Positions 17,669-27,495 of a stretch of DNA of 64,000 bases are shown piece after piece; position 1 is the stretch's first letter; the number at the start of each line of letters is the position of its first letter. The translations under genes were made by a program, and so were the position numbers. Location: positions 124,001 to 188,000 of the forward strand of contig JAJBSV010000008.1 of assembly GCA_020861185.1 (NCBI GenBank), given 5' to 3'. Origin of the DNA: Ruminococcus sp. (GTDB lineage: Bacteria > Bacillota > Clostridia > Oscillospirales > Ruminococcaceae). Under the pieces are notes generated by a model that had not been told where the DNA came from, ran no database searches, and saw only the letters and a program-made list of their open reading frames with translations.

Positions 17669-19588
17669 GTGAACAGAATTCATCTTCTTGATAAATCGGT
17701 ATATGAGCTTATAGCCGCCGGAGAAGTGGTTGACAGACCTGCTTCAACAGTGAAGGAGCTCGTCGAAAACTCGATAGATGCGGGTGCCGACAATATAGTT
17801 GTCGAGATTAAAAACGGCGGAAAGACCTATTTGCGAGTTACCGACAACGGTTGCGGAATGTCAGGGGATGATGTGCCTCTTGCGTTTGTAAGACACGCTA
17901 CAAGCAAGATTTCTGTCAAAGAGGATCTCGACTCAATAGGAACCCTCGGATTCAGAGGCGAAGCTCTTGCGTCCGTTTGCGCAGTCTCGAAAGTTCAGCT
18001 TCTGACAAAAAGGCGTGAAGACGAGCTCGAGCTCAAGTACGAAATAGAAGGCGGCATCGAGATTTCATCCGAGCCCGCCGGTTGCCCCGACGGTACAACC
18101 ATAATCGTAAGAGACCTGTTTTATAATGTCCCCGCAAGGCAGAAGTTTCTGAAAAAGGACACTCCCGAGGGTAATTCGGTTGCCACAATAGTCCAGAAGA
18201 TAGCTCTTTCTCACCCGGAAATATCAATCAAGTTCATAAGAGACAATAAGGTTGAATTTGTCACATCAGGCGACGGCAAGCCTTTGTCTGCTATTTACAC
18301 AATACTCGGTAAAGAGTTTTACGACGGCTGTATACCGGTTGATTACAAATACATGTATGTAACTGTCAAAGGCTACGTCACAAAGCCTCTTGCGGCAAGA
18401 ACTACGAGAGCATTTCAGAATTTCTTTGTCAATTCAAGATATATCAAGAGTACAACGATAGCTTTGGCGCTCGAAGAAGCCTATACCGACAAAATGATGG
18501 TCGGCAAGCACCCCGGATACGTTCTCAATATTTCAATGCCAGCTGATACAGTCGACGTAAACGCTCATCCTACCAAGCTTGAAGTGAGATTTCAGGACAA
18601 TAACACCGTTTACAGTGCAGTTTACTACGCCGTGAAGGATGCACTTCTGAAATCCGATTCTCCCGAGGAGATTAATGCGGACGGCTCGAGGACATCGGCT
18701 AACAGCTCCATGACTCACAGACAGCTGTATACAGGGGCTACTACAGTTTTAGATAGCGGTGAGCAAATGTCATTTGGCTCGACACAAACCGCATGGCGAA
18801 AGACAACAGTGCCGGCAAGTGATTTCATAAATACATTCATGAAAGACTATAAGGCGCCATACAAGACCGATGAGAGTGTAGATAAAACTCCCACATTGGT
18901 TGCTGAGTCAAGAGCTGATGAGCCTTCTGGTACAGATAAAACCGAAATTACATACACATACATAAACGAGCAATCACTGTCAAAAGCGGTTCCCACTGAA
19001 CCTGTTACAGAAAGTGTACCGCTTGAAATCAGAGTAATAGGTGAGGCGTTCAAGACCTATATTGTGGCTCAATGCGGTGACGATATTCTTCTTGTCGACA
19101 AGCATGCCGCTCACGAAAGACTGATTTATGAAGGGCTCAAGCGCAACGTGACTGAGCTCGATTCGCAGATGCTTCTGAATCCTGTTCGTGTTACTCTTAC
19201 CTATGAACAGTTCGATGCACTTCACGAAAATCAGGTTGTTTGTCGCAGGCTTGGAATCGGTGTTGAGTTTAAAGATGCTCCCGAGATAGTCATTACAGGT
19301 TCTCCGATGATAGCACAGGATATGGACCCGATTGATGTTGTTATGCAGGTTGCCGACAGCATAGTTGAAGGCAAGAAGAGCAAGGGCACAGATATTTTCG
19401 ATGATTTGTATCATACGTTTGCTTGCAAGGCGGCAATCAAAGCTAACAGTGACACGAACGTTATTGAGCTTGAGAGGCTTATGGAGCTTATAACCGAGGA
19501 GGATATCAGATATTGTCCTCACGGAAGACCTATTCTTGTGAAGCTCTCAAAGAAGGAAATCGAGAAGATGTTCCGAAGGATTGTATAG
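17669..19588 (+). CDS. mutL: DNA mismatch repair endonuclease MutL
   Basis: 639 aa, GTG start 8 bases after AAGGAGGCGG. N-terminal GHKL ATPase motifs: VKELVENSIDAGA, DNGCGM, GFRGEALASV. A ~100-residue low-complexity linker (~residues 330-445) follows. The C-terminal dimerisation/endonuclease domain has VDKHAAHERLIYE, matching DxHA(x)2E(x)4E of nicking MutLs, plus FACKAAIKAN and CPHGRP. This organism therefore should use a MutH-independent repair mode, as expected for Bacillota. Confidence 0.96.
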   Translation: MNRIHLLDKSVYELIAAGEVVDRPASTVKELVENSIDAGADNIVVEIKNGGKTYLRVTDNGCGMSGDDVPLAFVRHATSKISVKEDLDSIGTLGFRGEALASVCAVSKVQLLTKRREDELELKYEIEGGIEISSEPAGCPDGTTIIVRDLFYNVPARQKFLKKDTPEGNSVATIVQKIALSHPEISIKFIRDNKVEFVTSGDGKPLSAIYTILGKEFYDGCIPVDYKYMYVTVKGYVTKPLAARTTRAFQNFFVNSRYIKSTTIALALEEAYTDKMMVGKHPGYVLNISMPADTVDVNAHPTKLEVRFQDNNTVYSAVYYAVKDALLKSDSPEEINADGSRTSANSSMTHRQLYTGATTVLDSGEQMSFGSTQTAWRKTTVPASDFINTFMKDYKAPYKTDESVDKTPTLVAESRADEPSGTDKTEITYTYINEQSLSKAVPTEPVTESVPLEIRVIGEAFKTYIVAQCGDDILLVDKHAAHERLIYEGLKRNVTELDSQMLLNPVRVTLTYEQFDALHENQVVCRRLGIGVEFKDAPEIVITGSPMIAQDMDPIDVVMQVADSIVEGKKSKGTDIFDDLYHTFACKAAIKANSDTNVIELERLMELITEEDIRYCPHGRPILVKLSKKEIEKMFRRIV

Positions 19589-19591
19589 TCG

Positions 19592-20536
19592 ATGAAGCAG
19601 AAATTGATTGTTATATGCGGTCCTACGGCTTCCGGAAAAACGGAGCTTTCGGTGTCGCTCGCCGAGCGTTTTGATGGAGAGGTTGTCTCTGCTGATTCCA
19701 TGCAGATTTACAAGGATATAAGCATTGCAACCGCAAAGCCAACAACGGAAGAAATGCGTGGAATCAGGCATCATATGATTGATTTCCTCAGCCTTTCGGA
19801 AGAGTTTTCCGTTGCTGATTATGTGAGGCTTGCCGGTGAGTGTATTAAAGACATAGCAGACAGAGGAAAGGTGCCTATAGTATGCGGCGGCACCGGACTT
19901 TATATATCTTCCCTTATAAACGGCATAAGCTTTGATGAAACATGTTCATCTACCGAATTGAGAGAAGAGCTTTCCAGGCTTGCAGAAGAAAAGGGCGGGG
20001 AATATCTTTTGGATATTCTGAGAGAATTTGACCCTGAGTCTGCAAACAGGCTTCATCCGAATAATCTCATGAGAATAATAAGAGCCATTGAAGTTTACAA
20101 AATCTCCGGCGTTACGATGACTGAGGCAAATAAACTTTCCCAAAAAGAAATCCCGTATGACCCTATTATGATAGGACTCAATTATTCGGACAGAGAGTTA
20201 TTGTACGAAAGAGTCAATCTCAGAGTCGACAGGATGCTTGAAATGGGGCTCTTGAGCGAGGCAAAAATGGTTTCGTCTATGGAGAACGTAGCAACAGCCG
20301 GACAGGCTATCGGATATAAAGAGTTTAAACCGTATTTTGCAGGTGAGAAATCGATTGAAGAATGCGTGGAAAGTGTCAAGCAGGACTCGAGAAGATACGC
20401 TAAAAGACAGCTCACATGGTTCCGGCGTGACGAAAGAATAAACTGGATTTACAGAGATTTGCTTTCGGATGATGAGAGTGAATTCGAAATAGTATCGGAA
20501 ATAATCAGAAGAAACGGTATCGTCGAGAAATACTGA
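19592..20536 (+). CDS. miaA: tRNA dimethylallyltransferase
   Basis: 314 aa. Adds a dimethylallyl group to A37 of tRNAs reading UNN codons. P-loop GPTASGKTELSV at the start, DSMQIYKDI, GGTGLYI, and the tRNA-binding ATAGQAIGYKEF and QDSRRYAKRQLTWFRR segments. It begins 3 bases after the mutL stop, so it is translated in the same unit. The mutSL-miaA order is widespread. Confidence 0.96.
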   Translation: MKQKLIVICGPTASGKTELSVSLAERFDGEVVSADSMQIYKDISIATAKPTTEEMRGIRHHMIDFLSLSEEFSVADYVRLAGECIKDIADRGKVPIVCGGTGLYISSLINGISFDETCSSTELREELSRLAEEKGGEYLLDILREFDPESANRLHPNNLMRIIRAIEVYKISGVTMTEANKLSQKEIPYDPIMIGLNYSDRELLYERVNLRVDRMLEMGLLSEAKMVSSMENVATAGQAIGYKEFKPYFAGEKSIEECVESVKQDSRRYAKRQLTWFRRDERINWIYRDLLSDDESEFEIVSEIIRRNGIVEKY

Positions 20537-20550
20537 AAGGCGGATAACAA

Positions 20551-21843
20551 GTGAGATTCAGAAGACTGAGAGACTTCTTGATATATGTTGTAATCTTCGG
20601 CTGTATATTTGCGATAGTTTTGTCGCAGATATATCTCACCATGTCCGCAGATTCCGACACCGAGGATGCAACGCTCTTCACAACCAGTAAAACGCTCAGC
20701 TTCACAGGCGTTATAGTACGCGATGAATCCTTGGTATACACGAGCTACCTCGGAGATGGCGTGCTTACATACGATATCGACGACGGAAGCCGTGTCTCAA
20801 ATGGCTCTTCTATAGCTAAGATATATAATTCTTACACGCAGATATATAACAGGCACGAGATTGAAAAGCTTGAAGAAGAGATTGAAGCGCTTGAAAAAGC
20901 ACAGGATAACGGCACAACCGATTATGTCCAGCCTGAGTTTATATCAACACAGATTTCCGAGCAGTACAAGGAAATAATTGCCGATATAAAAACTCAGAAT
21001 TTTGAAGACCTGAATTCCGAAAGGGTCGATCTCCTAAAATTAATGTGCATTCTTAATGTCTCATCAAATGTTGAAGAAGACTATACCGACAGAATAAGCG
21101 TTCTGACAGAAAGGCTGAATTCTTTGGAGGTTTCGCTTGTGAACGCAGTAGCGACCGTTACCGCCTCATCCTCCGGATATTTCACGTCGGTTGTGGACGG
21201 TTACGAGTCGGATCTTACAACCGACGGAATATCTGACCTGACTGTTGATGATATCAAAAGCATAATTGCTTCTCCTCAGAAAGATACGACAATAAGCTCA
21301 AACGTTATCGGAAAACTTTTCTCTGATTATAAATGGAGCATGGTCGGAGTGATTTATACCGACGACAGATATTTTGTCAATGAGAGTTTTGAGCTGACAT
21401 TTACTTCTGTCGGAAAAACTTACGACGTAACGGTTGAGTCGATAACCGCCACGGGAAACGGCAATGAAGCGATAATTGTTCTGTCCTGCGATCAGATGGA
21501 CGAAACCGTTGCCGCTTCGAGGGTGGTAGATGTTGAAATACTCTTCGGCACATATTCGGGCATCAAGGTTTCACGAAGTGCCATCAGATTCCAGAACGGT
21601 CAGAAGGGTGTGTATGTCGTAAGCGGCGGACAGACGGAGTTCAGACTTATAGATGTAATCTATGAAGGCGACGATTACGTTTTGTCTGCTGTCACCACGG
21701 AGGACGGTTACCTGACCCTATATGACAGCGTTCTTCTGGATCCTGTTTCGACGACGGAGGGACAGACTGCAACCGAATCATCAGATGAGGATTCGGAAGA
21801 AGTGTCTGAAAGCGAGGATTTGGAGCCGGAAGATACTGCATAG
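20551..21843 (+). CDS. HlyD-like membrane-fusion/adaptor protein, function unknown
   Basis: 430 aa, GTG start after AAAGGCGG. One N-terminal transmembrane helix (~residues 9-30) and a long extracytoplasmic part. A barrel-sandwich-like N-terminal piece (SFTGVIVRDESLVYTSYLGDGVLTYD.. DGSRVSNGSSIAKIY) is interrupted by coiled coil (~105-200), followed by beta-rich segments including VYVVSGGQTEFRLIDV. The C-terminal ~30 residues are Ser/Glu/Asp-rich. The topology fits HlyD/RND-type adaptors, but no ABC or RND partner is adjacent. It lies between miaA and the sepF-divIVA division genes. Confidence 0.75.
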   Translation: MRFRRLRDFLIYVVIFGCIFAIVLSQIYLTMSADSDTEDATLFTTSKTLSFTGVIVRDESLVYTSYLGDGVLTYDIDDGSRVSNGSSIAKIYNSYTQIYNRHEIEKLEEEIEALEKAQDNGTTDYVQPEFISTQISEQYKEIIADIKTQNFEDLNSERVDLLKLMCILNVSSNVEEDYTDRISVLTERLNSLEVSLVNAVATVTASSSGYFTSVVDGYESDLTTDGISDLTVDDIKSIIASPQKDTTISSNVIGKLFSDYKWSMVGVIYTDDRYFVNESFELTFTSVGKTYDVTVESITATGNGNEAIIVLSCDQMDETVAASRVVDVEILFGTYSGIKVSRSAIRFQNGQKGVYVVSGGQTEFRLIDVIYEGDDYVLSAVTTEDGYLTLYDSVLLDPVSTTEGQTATESSDEDSEEVSESEDLEPEDTA

Positions 21844-21897
21844 GAGACTGAAGGTAACTATTGACAGTCCGAACGTATCATTTTTTCATATTTTGTC

Positions 21898-21926
21898 TTG
21901 ACATTTGCGCCGAAATATATGATAAT
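21898..21926 (+). promoter_or_regulatory. Sigma-A promoter of sepF
   Basis: TTGACA, a 17-base spacer and GATAAT, 59 bp upstream of the sepF ATG. A second TTGACA at 21861 has no clear -10. Confidence 0.8.
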
Positions 21927-21984
21927 AGAAGGGTATAGATATATTTGTTTTTTATCGCTACATAAATAAATGCGGAGGTACATT

Positions 21985-22410
21985 ATGAGTGTGTTAGATT
22001 CTATCAAGAACTTCTTAATCGGGGAAGAGGAAGGCGAGGATTACGAGCCTCTTGTCGATGAAGAAAACGAAGTTGAAACAGTCGATGTCGCTCAGGAAAG
22101 AAGAAACAGAGAGGTTAAGATTAATACAACTGCAACCGTGCAGATTGTTCTCTCTCGTCCTACCGACTTTTCTGAGGTTAAGTCCATCGGCGACGACTTG
22201 AACCATCAGAAGACGGTTCTTCTCAACCTTGAGCAGGTCAAGGCAGAGGATGCAAAGCGCATTATGGACTTTCTTTCGGGAGTTGCATATGCAAATGGCG
22301 CTTCTATCAAAATGACCGCTTCAAAGACATTTGTCATCATGCCGAAAAATGTCGGTTTCAGCGGCGTTGACTTGATGAGCGAGCTTGAGAATAACGGTTA
22401 CAGCTTCTGA
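21985..22410 (+). CDS. sepF: Cell division protein SepF
   Basis: 141 aa from ATG 21985, 8 bases after GGAGG. The track start at 21970 overlaps that SD. SepF binds membrane and FtsZ and aligns Z-ring filaments. Amphipathic N-terminal helix MSVLDSIKNFLIG, acidic linker, then the SepF core (VQIVLSRPTDFSEVKSIGDDL ... KRIMDFLSGVAYANGASI) and a conserved C-terminal FVIMPKNVG strand. Confidence 0.95.
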   Translation: MSVLDSIKNFLIGEEEGEDYEPLVDEENEVETVDVAQERRNREVKINTTATVQIVLSRPTDFSEVKSIGDDLNHQKTVLLNLEQVKAEDAKRIMDFLSGVAYANGASIKMTASKTFVIMPKNVGFSGVDLMSELENNGYSF

Positions 22411-22412
22411 TA

Positions 22413-23198
22413 ATGGAGAATGACTGCCACAGGCAAAGACTTTTGTCGTCGGTAAATGACGATGAGAGGGTTCTGATACGGCATATTATCGATCTCGGTC
22501 GTGCAAGCTTTGCTTCGGGACTTTCAAGGTCAGGTTGCTTTTTGGACGAAAGGCAGCTTGCTCTTTGTAGCCTGTCGCTCGAACAATATGCCCACGATAG
22601 CGGTGATTTGCCCGACTATGAGTTCATTGGTGGGTATGAAGCGGCAGAAAGACGAGTGATTGTCTTTTCAGGATATGGGCGTACTGTGCCTTTTTCTCCT
22701 GTCGTTTTCAGCGGAAGAGATATCGGCTCGCTTACTCATCGAGATTTTCTCGGGACACTTATGTCTTTGAATATCAAGCGCGAGATGCTCGGCGATATTC
22801 TGGTGGGTGAAAAACGCACCGTGGTGTTCGTCATGAACTCTGTTCTTCCGATTGTTGAAGAAGTCTCCAAAGTCGGCGAAGTCGGTGTGACGATAAGTCA
22901 TGATTTTTCCGAAGCGGATATTCCGGAAAAGAATTTCGAAGCCATAAACGCGACAGTCAAGTCTCTGAGAATTGATGCCGTTCTGTCCGATGCGATAGGA
23001 CTTTCGCGTGAGAAAACGCAGGCACTTATTCGCTCCGAAGGAGTGCTGCTGAATCACCTTATGATTTTCGACCCGAGTGAAAAGGTCAACGATGGTGATG
23101 TGTTCTCACTGCGCGGGAAGGGGAAATTTGTCCTGAATCGTGTCGGCGGTATGTCTAAGAAAGACAGAATTTTCATTACAATATATAAGTTCAAATAA
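22413..23198 (+). CDS. ylmH: YlmH-type S4-domain RNA-binding protein
   Basis: 261 aa. Starts 2 bases after the sepF stop. N-terminal DUF-like domain with LDERQLALCSL and DFLGTLMSLNIKREMLGDI, then a C-terminal S4 domain (~185-255: RIDAVLSDAIGLSREKTQALI). The family binds ribosomes; B. subtilis YlmH has been linked to ribosome-associated quality control. It sits in the conserved sepF-ylmH-divIVA cluster. ylmG, which usually lies between sepF and ylmH, is missing. Confidence 0.9.
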   Translation: MENDCHRQRLLSSVNDDERVLIRHIIDLGRASFASGLSRSGCFLDERQLALCSLSLEQYAHDSGDLPDYEFIGGYEAAERRVIVFSGYGRTVPFSPVVFSGRDIGSLTHRDFLGTLMSLNIKREMLGDILVGEKRTVVFVMNSVLPIVEEVSKVGEVGVTISHDFSEADIPEKNFEAINATVKSLRIDAVLSDAIGLSREKTQALIRSEGVLLNHLMIFDPSEKVNDGDVFSLRGKGKFVLNRVGGMSKKDRIFITIYKFK

Positions 23199-23208
23199 GG
23201 AGGACAAT

Positions 23209-24021
23209 ATGAACGCCAAAGACATTGCCACAAAGAAGTTCGAAAAAGCAACCTTCGGCTATAAGCCAGAAGAAGTCGACGAGTATCTTAAGGATGTTGC
23301 CATAGCTCTTTCAAACGCGACTAAGGAAAAGGAAGAGAGTGAGGCAAAGATTATCAAGCTCGTCGAGCGAATTAACGAATACAGAAATGATGAGGATGCA
23401 ATCAGAGATGCTATCTTGGTTTCTCAGAAGCAGGGAAATAAGATTATAGCTGATGCCCGTGCAGAAGCCGATAAGATAATAGCCGATGCTCAGGCACAGA
23501 GAGATGCTCTTCTTGCCGATATTTCCAATGACTGTGAAGCCTTAAAGCGCTCTGAGGTTGAAAAGATTGCTGTTGCAATCAAGGAAGAAAACGACAAGAT
23601 GAATGCTGTCGTAGCCGCTTCGAAGACCCAGACCGAAATGCAGACGGACAAGCTGAATAAGATGAAAGTCGAGATTTCCGACTTCAAGAAGAAGGTTCTT
23701 CTTGTTCTCAACGAGCAAATCAGGGTTGTTTCTAATCTTCCCGAGCTTTCCGACGAGGAAATATCAAAGATTGTGTCCGGTCAGGTAAAGCCTGCCGCTC
23801 AAGCTCCCGCACAGTCCGCTGAGAAGCCTACTGAAGCTGCATCTGCCGCTCCCGAGGCTACGACCAAAGCCACGGCTAACGTTGCGGAGAAGCCTGCTCA
23901 ACAGACCAAGTCGGTAACCGATAAGCGCAGGGCATTCGGATTCGATGAATCCATGTACAAAAAGCAGGAGTTTTCGTCCGAAGAGTTGAAATTCGGTCAT
24001 AATTCACCTAATAAGAAATAA
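23209..24021 (+). CDS. divIVA: DivIVA-domain protein
   Basis: 270 aa from ATG 23209 with AAGGAGG 6 bases before. Coiled-coil protein that marks negatively curved membrane at poles and septa. The N-terminal DivIVA motif reads KKFEKATFGYKPEEVDEYL, followed by long coiled coil (~30-185). A low-complexity Ala/Pro/Thr/Lys region (~190-235) and a C-terminal tail with Phe-rich RRAFGFDESMYKKQEF end the protein. That tail is probably a partner-binding peptide (inference). Confidence 0.9.
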   Translation: MNAKDIATKKFEKATFGYKPEEVDEYLKDVAIALSNATKEKEESEAKIIKLVERINEYRNDEDAIRDAILVSQKQGNKIIADARAEADKIIADAQAQRDALLADISNDCEALKRSEVEKIAVAIKEENDKMNAVVAASKTQTEMQTDKLNKMKVEISDFKKKVLLVLNEQIRVVSNLPELSDEEISKIVSGQVKPAAQAPAQSAEKPTEAASAAPEATTKATANVAEKPAQQTKSVTDKRRAFGFDESMYKKQEFSSEELKFGHNSPNKK

Positions 24022-24045
24022 TCATTACTAAGGGGTAAAAAGGAT

Positions 24046-26847
24046 ATGGACTATAACAAGACCTTGAATCTCCCGGAGACCGACTATCCCATGAGGGGTA
24101 ATCTGGCGACAAAAGAGCCGCCGATGGTCGAAAATTGGGACAAAGAAGGCTTATACAAGAAGATACTCAAAAAGAATGAGGGGCGTCCCTCGTACATTCT
24201 TCATGATGGACCGCCCTATGCAAATGGTGATATCCATTTGGGAACCGCTCTTAACAAGGTTCTCAAGGATATAATCGTCAAGCAGAAGAATATGAGCGGT
24301 TATTGTGCCAATTATGTTCCCGGTTGGGATACCCACGGTCTCCCGATTGAGCTTAAGGCGATGAAGAAGATTGGCGTTGAAAACGGTGCAATCCCTCCTC
24401 TTGAGCTCAGAAAGCATTGCCGTGAGTTTGCAATGACCTATGTCGATACCCAGAGAACTCAGTTCAAGAGGCTCGGCGTTCTCGGCGATTTTGACGACCC
24501 GTATCTTACATTGAAGCCTGAGTTTGAGGCGAGACAGGTCGAGGTCTTCGGTGAGATGGCTAAGAAGGGCTATATCTACAAGGGCTTAAAGCCGGTTTAT
24601 TGGTGTCCCGAGTGCCAGACTGCGCTTGCAGAGGCTGAAATCGAGTATCAGGATGACCCGTGTCTTTCCATCTATGTCAAGTTCAAGGTTGTTGATGACA
24701 AGGGGCTCTTCACGTCTCTTGGTCTGAGCCTTGATAACACCTATTTCGTAATCTGGACTACCACTACTTGGACATTGCCGGGTAACCTGGCAATATGCTT
24801 GGGTCCCGAGTATGAGTACACTATTGTTCAGGCAAACGGCGAAAATTATGTAATGGCTCGTGAGCTTATCGAGCCTACTCTTGTCGCCGCAGGAATTACC
24901 GAATACACGACAATCGGCTCGTTCACCGGCAAGGAGCTCGAATATTGCACCGCTCAGCATCCGTTCATGGACAGACTTTCCCTCGTTATTGTCGGCGACC
25001 ATGTAACACTTGACAGTGGTACAGGTTGTGTTCACACCGCTCCCGGCTATGGTGTTGACGACTTTGAGATTGCGAAGAAGTATGATGAGGTCGGAATTAT
25101 CGTTGCTGTTGACGGTAAGGGCGTTCTTACCGAGGAAGCAGGACAGTTCGCAAGGCTCACTACAGACGAAGCTAACAAGGCAATTTCCAAACACCTTATC
25201 GAAACCGGTGCAATGTTTGCTTCGAGTAAGATTGTGCACCAGTATCCTCACTGCTGGAGATGCAAATCTCCTATCTTGTTCAGAGCTACCGAGCAGTGGT
25301 TCTGCTCAGTCGAGGATTATAAGAAAGAGACCGTTAAGGCTATCGAGGATGTTCAGTGGATTCCCGCATGGGGCGAGGACAGAATCAAGGGGATGGTAAT
25401 GGACCGTTCCGACTGGTGCATTTCCCGTCAGCGTACATGGGGCGTCCCAATTCCGATTGTATACTGCAAGGATTGCGGTAAGCCGATTATAAACGACGAA
25501 ACCATAAAGGCTATTTCTGACTTGTTCAGACGTGAAGGCTCTGACGGTTGGTATAAGCACGAAGCAAGCGAATTTATTCCCGCAAGCGTCAAGTGCGAGT
25601 GCGGATGCGGAGAGTTCACAAAGGAAACCGACATTATGGATGTCTGGTTCGATTCTGGCGTAACTCATACAGCGGTTCTCGACCAGAGGGAAGGACTCTC
25701 TTCTCCCGCAGATCTCTATCTTGAGGGTGCTGACCAGTACAGAGGATGGTTCCAGTCTTCACTTCTTACCTCCGTTGTAGTAAACGGCAAGGCTCCTTAT
25801 AAGGCTGTCTGCACGCACGGCTGGGTTGTTGACGGCGAAGGCAAGGCAATGCACAAGTCTCTCGGAAACGGAATTGAGCCTCACGAGATTTATGATAAGA
25901 ACGGTGCTGACATCCTGAGACTTTGGGCGGCTTCGAGCGATTATCATGCGGATATAAGAATCTCGAAGGAAATTCTCGGTCAGCTCTCCGATTCCTATAA
26001 GAAGATAAGAAATACTGCAAGATTTATCCTCGGTAATATTTCAAATCAGGGCGGCTTTGACTTTGATACTCAGGCAGTAGCACTCGAAGACCTTGAAGAG
26101 ATTGATAAGTGGGCTATTATGAAGCTCGACAATCTTATCACCAAGGTTGACGAAGCATACAATGCCTTTGATTTCCACATAGTAGTTCACTCAATCCACA
26201 ACTTCTGCGTTGTTGACATGAGTAACTTCTACCTCGATATTATAAAGGACAGGCTTTATTGTGAAGCTGTTGACTCCAAGGAAAGACGCTCCGCTCAGAC
26301 TGCTATGTATATGATTCTTTCTGCATTGGCGCGTCTCCTTGCTCCGATTCTCTCGTTCACCGCCGATGAAATCTGGTCTTACATGAAGCACTCTTCATCC
26401 GAGAATCCCGAGAGCGTATTCCTCAACGATATGCCCAAGATATCAGGGCTCACCTTCGACAGCGATTTTACAGACAAGTGGGATTATATCTATAACCTCA
26501 GAGTTGACGCAAAGAAGGCTCTTGAGCTTAAGAGAGCAGAGAAGGTAATCGGTTCTTCACTTGAGGCGAGTGTTACTATCACTGCAGGTGACAGCTACGA
26601 TAAACTCGAGGCTGTCAAGGATTTGCTTCCGACTGTTCTTATCGTTTCTAAGGTTGATATTGAGCGTGATGGCACTCCCGAATTCACAGGCGAGACAACC
26701 GGACTTGGCTTTACTGTCAGAAAGGCAGAAGGCGAGAAGTGTGAACGCTGCTGGATTTATTCTGATGAAGTCGGATGCTCACATGAACATCCCACACTCT
26801 GCAAGCGTTGCGCCGAGACGGTATCCAATATGTCCGTAGAAGCGTAA
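24046..26847 (+). CDS. ileS: Isoleucyl-tRNA synthetase
   Basis: 933 aa. Class Ia synthetase charging tRNA-Ile. HGPPYANGDIHLGTALNKVLKD-type start with the HIGH-class motif, CP1 editing domain (~190-400), KMSKS-equivalent motif AMHKSLGNGIEP, anticodon-binding domain, and C-terminal zinc motif CERCWIYSDEVG..CKRC. The KMSKS loop reads MHKSLGN, as in many IleRS. No T-box leader fits in the 24-base gap after divIVA, so it must be transcribed with the division genes or from an internal promoter. Confidence 0.97.
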   Translation: MDYNKTLNLPETDYPMRGNLATKEPPMVENWDKEGLYKKILKKNEGRPSYILHDGPPYANGDIHLGTALNKVLKDIIVKQKNMSGYCANYVPGWDTHGLPIELKAMKKIGVENGAIPPLELRKHCREFAMTYVDTQRTQFKRLGVLGDFDDPYLTLKPEFEARQVEVFGEMAKKGYIYKGLKPVYWCPECQTALAEAEIEYQDDPCLSIYVKFKVVDDKGLFTSLGLSLDNTYFVIWTTTTWTLPGNLAICLGPEYEYTIVQANGENYVMARELIEPTLVAAGITEYTTIGSFTGKELEYCTAQHPFMDRLSLVIVGDHVTLDSGTGCVHTAPGYGVDDFEIAKKYDEVGIIVAVDGKGVLTEEAGQFARLTTDEANKAISKHLIETGAMFASSKIVHQYPHCWRCKSPILFRATEQWFCSVEDYKKETVKAIEDVQWIPAWGEDRIKGMVMDRSDWCISRQRTWGVPIPIVYCKDCGKPIINDETIKAISDLFRREGSDGWYKHEASEFIPASVKCECGCGEFTKETDIMDVWFDSGVTHTAVLDQREGLSSPADLYLEGADQYRGWFQSSLLTSVVVNGKAPYKAVCTHGWVVDGEGKAMHKSLGNGIEPHEIYDKNGADILRLWAASSDYHADIRISKEILGQLSDSYKKIRNTARFILGNISNQGGFDFDTQAVALEDLEEIDKWAIMKLDNLITKVDEAYNAFDFHIVVHSIHNFCVVDMSNFYLDIIKDRLYCEAVDSKERRSAQTAMYMILSALARLLAPILSFTADEIWSYMKHSSSENPESVFLNDMPKISGLTFDSDFTDKWDYIYNLRVDAKKALELKRAEKVIGSSLEASVTITAGDSYDKLEAVKDLLPTVLIVSKVDIERDGTPEFTGETTGLGFTVRKAEGEKCERCWIYSDEVGCSHEHPTLCKRCAETVSNMSVEA

Positions 26848-26862
26848 AGCGAAATAACTTGT

Positions 26863-26892
26863 TCGGCTGCTGCAATTATAGCGGCAGCCGGT
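26863..26892 (+). other. Intergenic hairpin between ileS and lspA
   Basis: CGGCTGCTGC and GCGGCAGCCG form a 10-bp stem (one G-U) around AATTATA. There is no T-tract, so it is more likely an mRNA processing or stability element than a terminator. Confidence 0.55.
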
Positions 26893-26916
26893 CATTGTAG
26901 TTAAGGATGTGTTTAT

Positions 26917-27495
26917 TTGCTGATTCTCTCGTTATTTCTCGCAGGGTTGCTTGTTGTGCTTGACCAGCTTCTGAAGCTTTATGTATCCACGAATTTTGAA
27001 CTGTGCACATCGGTTATCCACAGATATTGGACTTTCTCAATAGGAAACTTCGATATATTCAGCATTACCCACATTCGTAATGACGGCGCCGGTTGGAGCA
27101 TTCTCGGCGGTCAGACAATCTTCCTGATTGCATTTACTTCCATTGTGTTGATAGGCATACTTATATATATGGTTATCAAGCGCAAGAAAATAAGAACTCT
27201 TGAGTATCTTGCGCTTTCGCTGGTTATCGGTGGCGGTGTCGGGAACCTGATAGACAGATTCAGGATGCTTATAGATTCCGAATTTTCAGGCGTTGTCGAC
27301 TATATCGCCTTGGATTTTATTGATTTCCCAGTGTTCAACTTCGCGGATATGTGTGTTGTTGTCGGGGGAATCGGTCTTTGCCTGATTTATATCTGGCTGG
27401 AATCAAAGGAATCCAAAGCGAAGAAGCTTGCAAAGGCTGACGAGGTTGCAGAGATTAACGAAAACGAAGAATTACCTCAGGGTGAAGATAAGTGA
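26917..27495 (+). CDS. lspA: Lipoprotein signal peptidase
   Basis: 192 aa. TTG start 8 bases after AAGGATG; no ATG/GTG fits the N-terminus. Aspartic peptidase of the inner membrane that cleaves lipoprotein signals such as that of the GH30 enzyme here. Four transmembrane helices; conserved NDGAGWSIL, GNLIDRF, VVDYI and FNFADM, with the VVD and FAD aspartates as the catalytic dyad. A 30-residue charged cytoplasmic tail (ESKESKAKKLAKADEVAEIN) is longer than usual. It overlaps rluD by 4 bases. Confidence 0.94.
   Translation: MLILSLFLAGLLVVLDQLLKLYVSTNFELCTSVIHRYWTFSIGNFDIFSITHIRNDGAGWSILGGQTIFLIAFTSIVLIGILIYMVIKRKKIRTLEYLALSLVIGGGVGNLIDRFRMLIDSEFSGVVDYIALDFIDFPVFNFADMCVVVGGIGLCLIYIWLESKESKAKKLAKADEVAEINENEELPQGEDK

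Noticed and set aside
24586-25251. 221-aa minus-strand ORF inside ileS
   Set aside because: Shadow of ileS.
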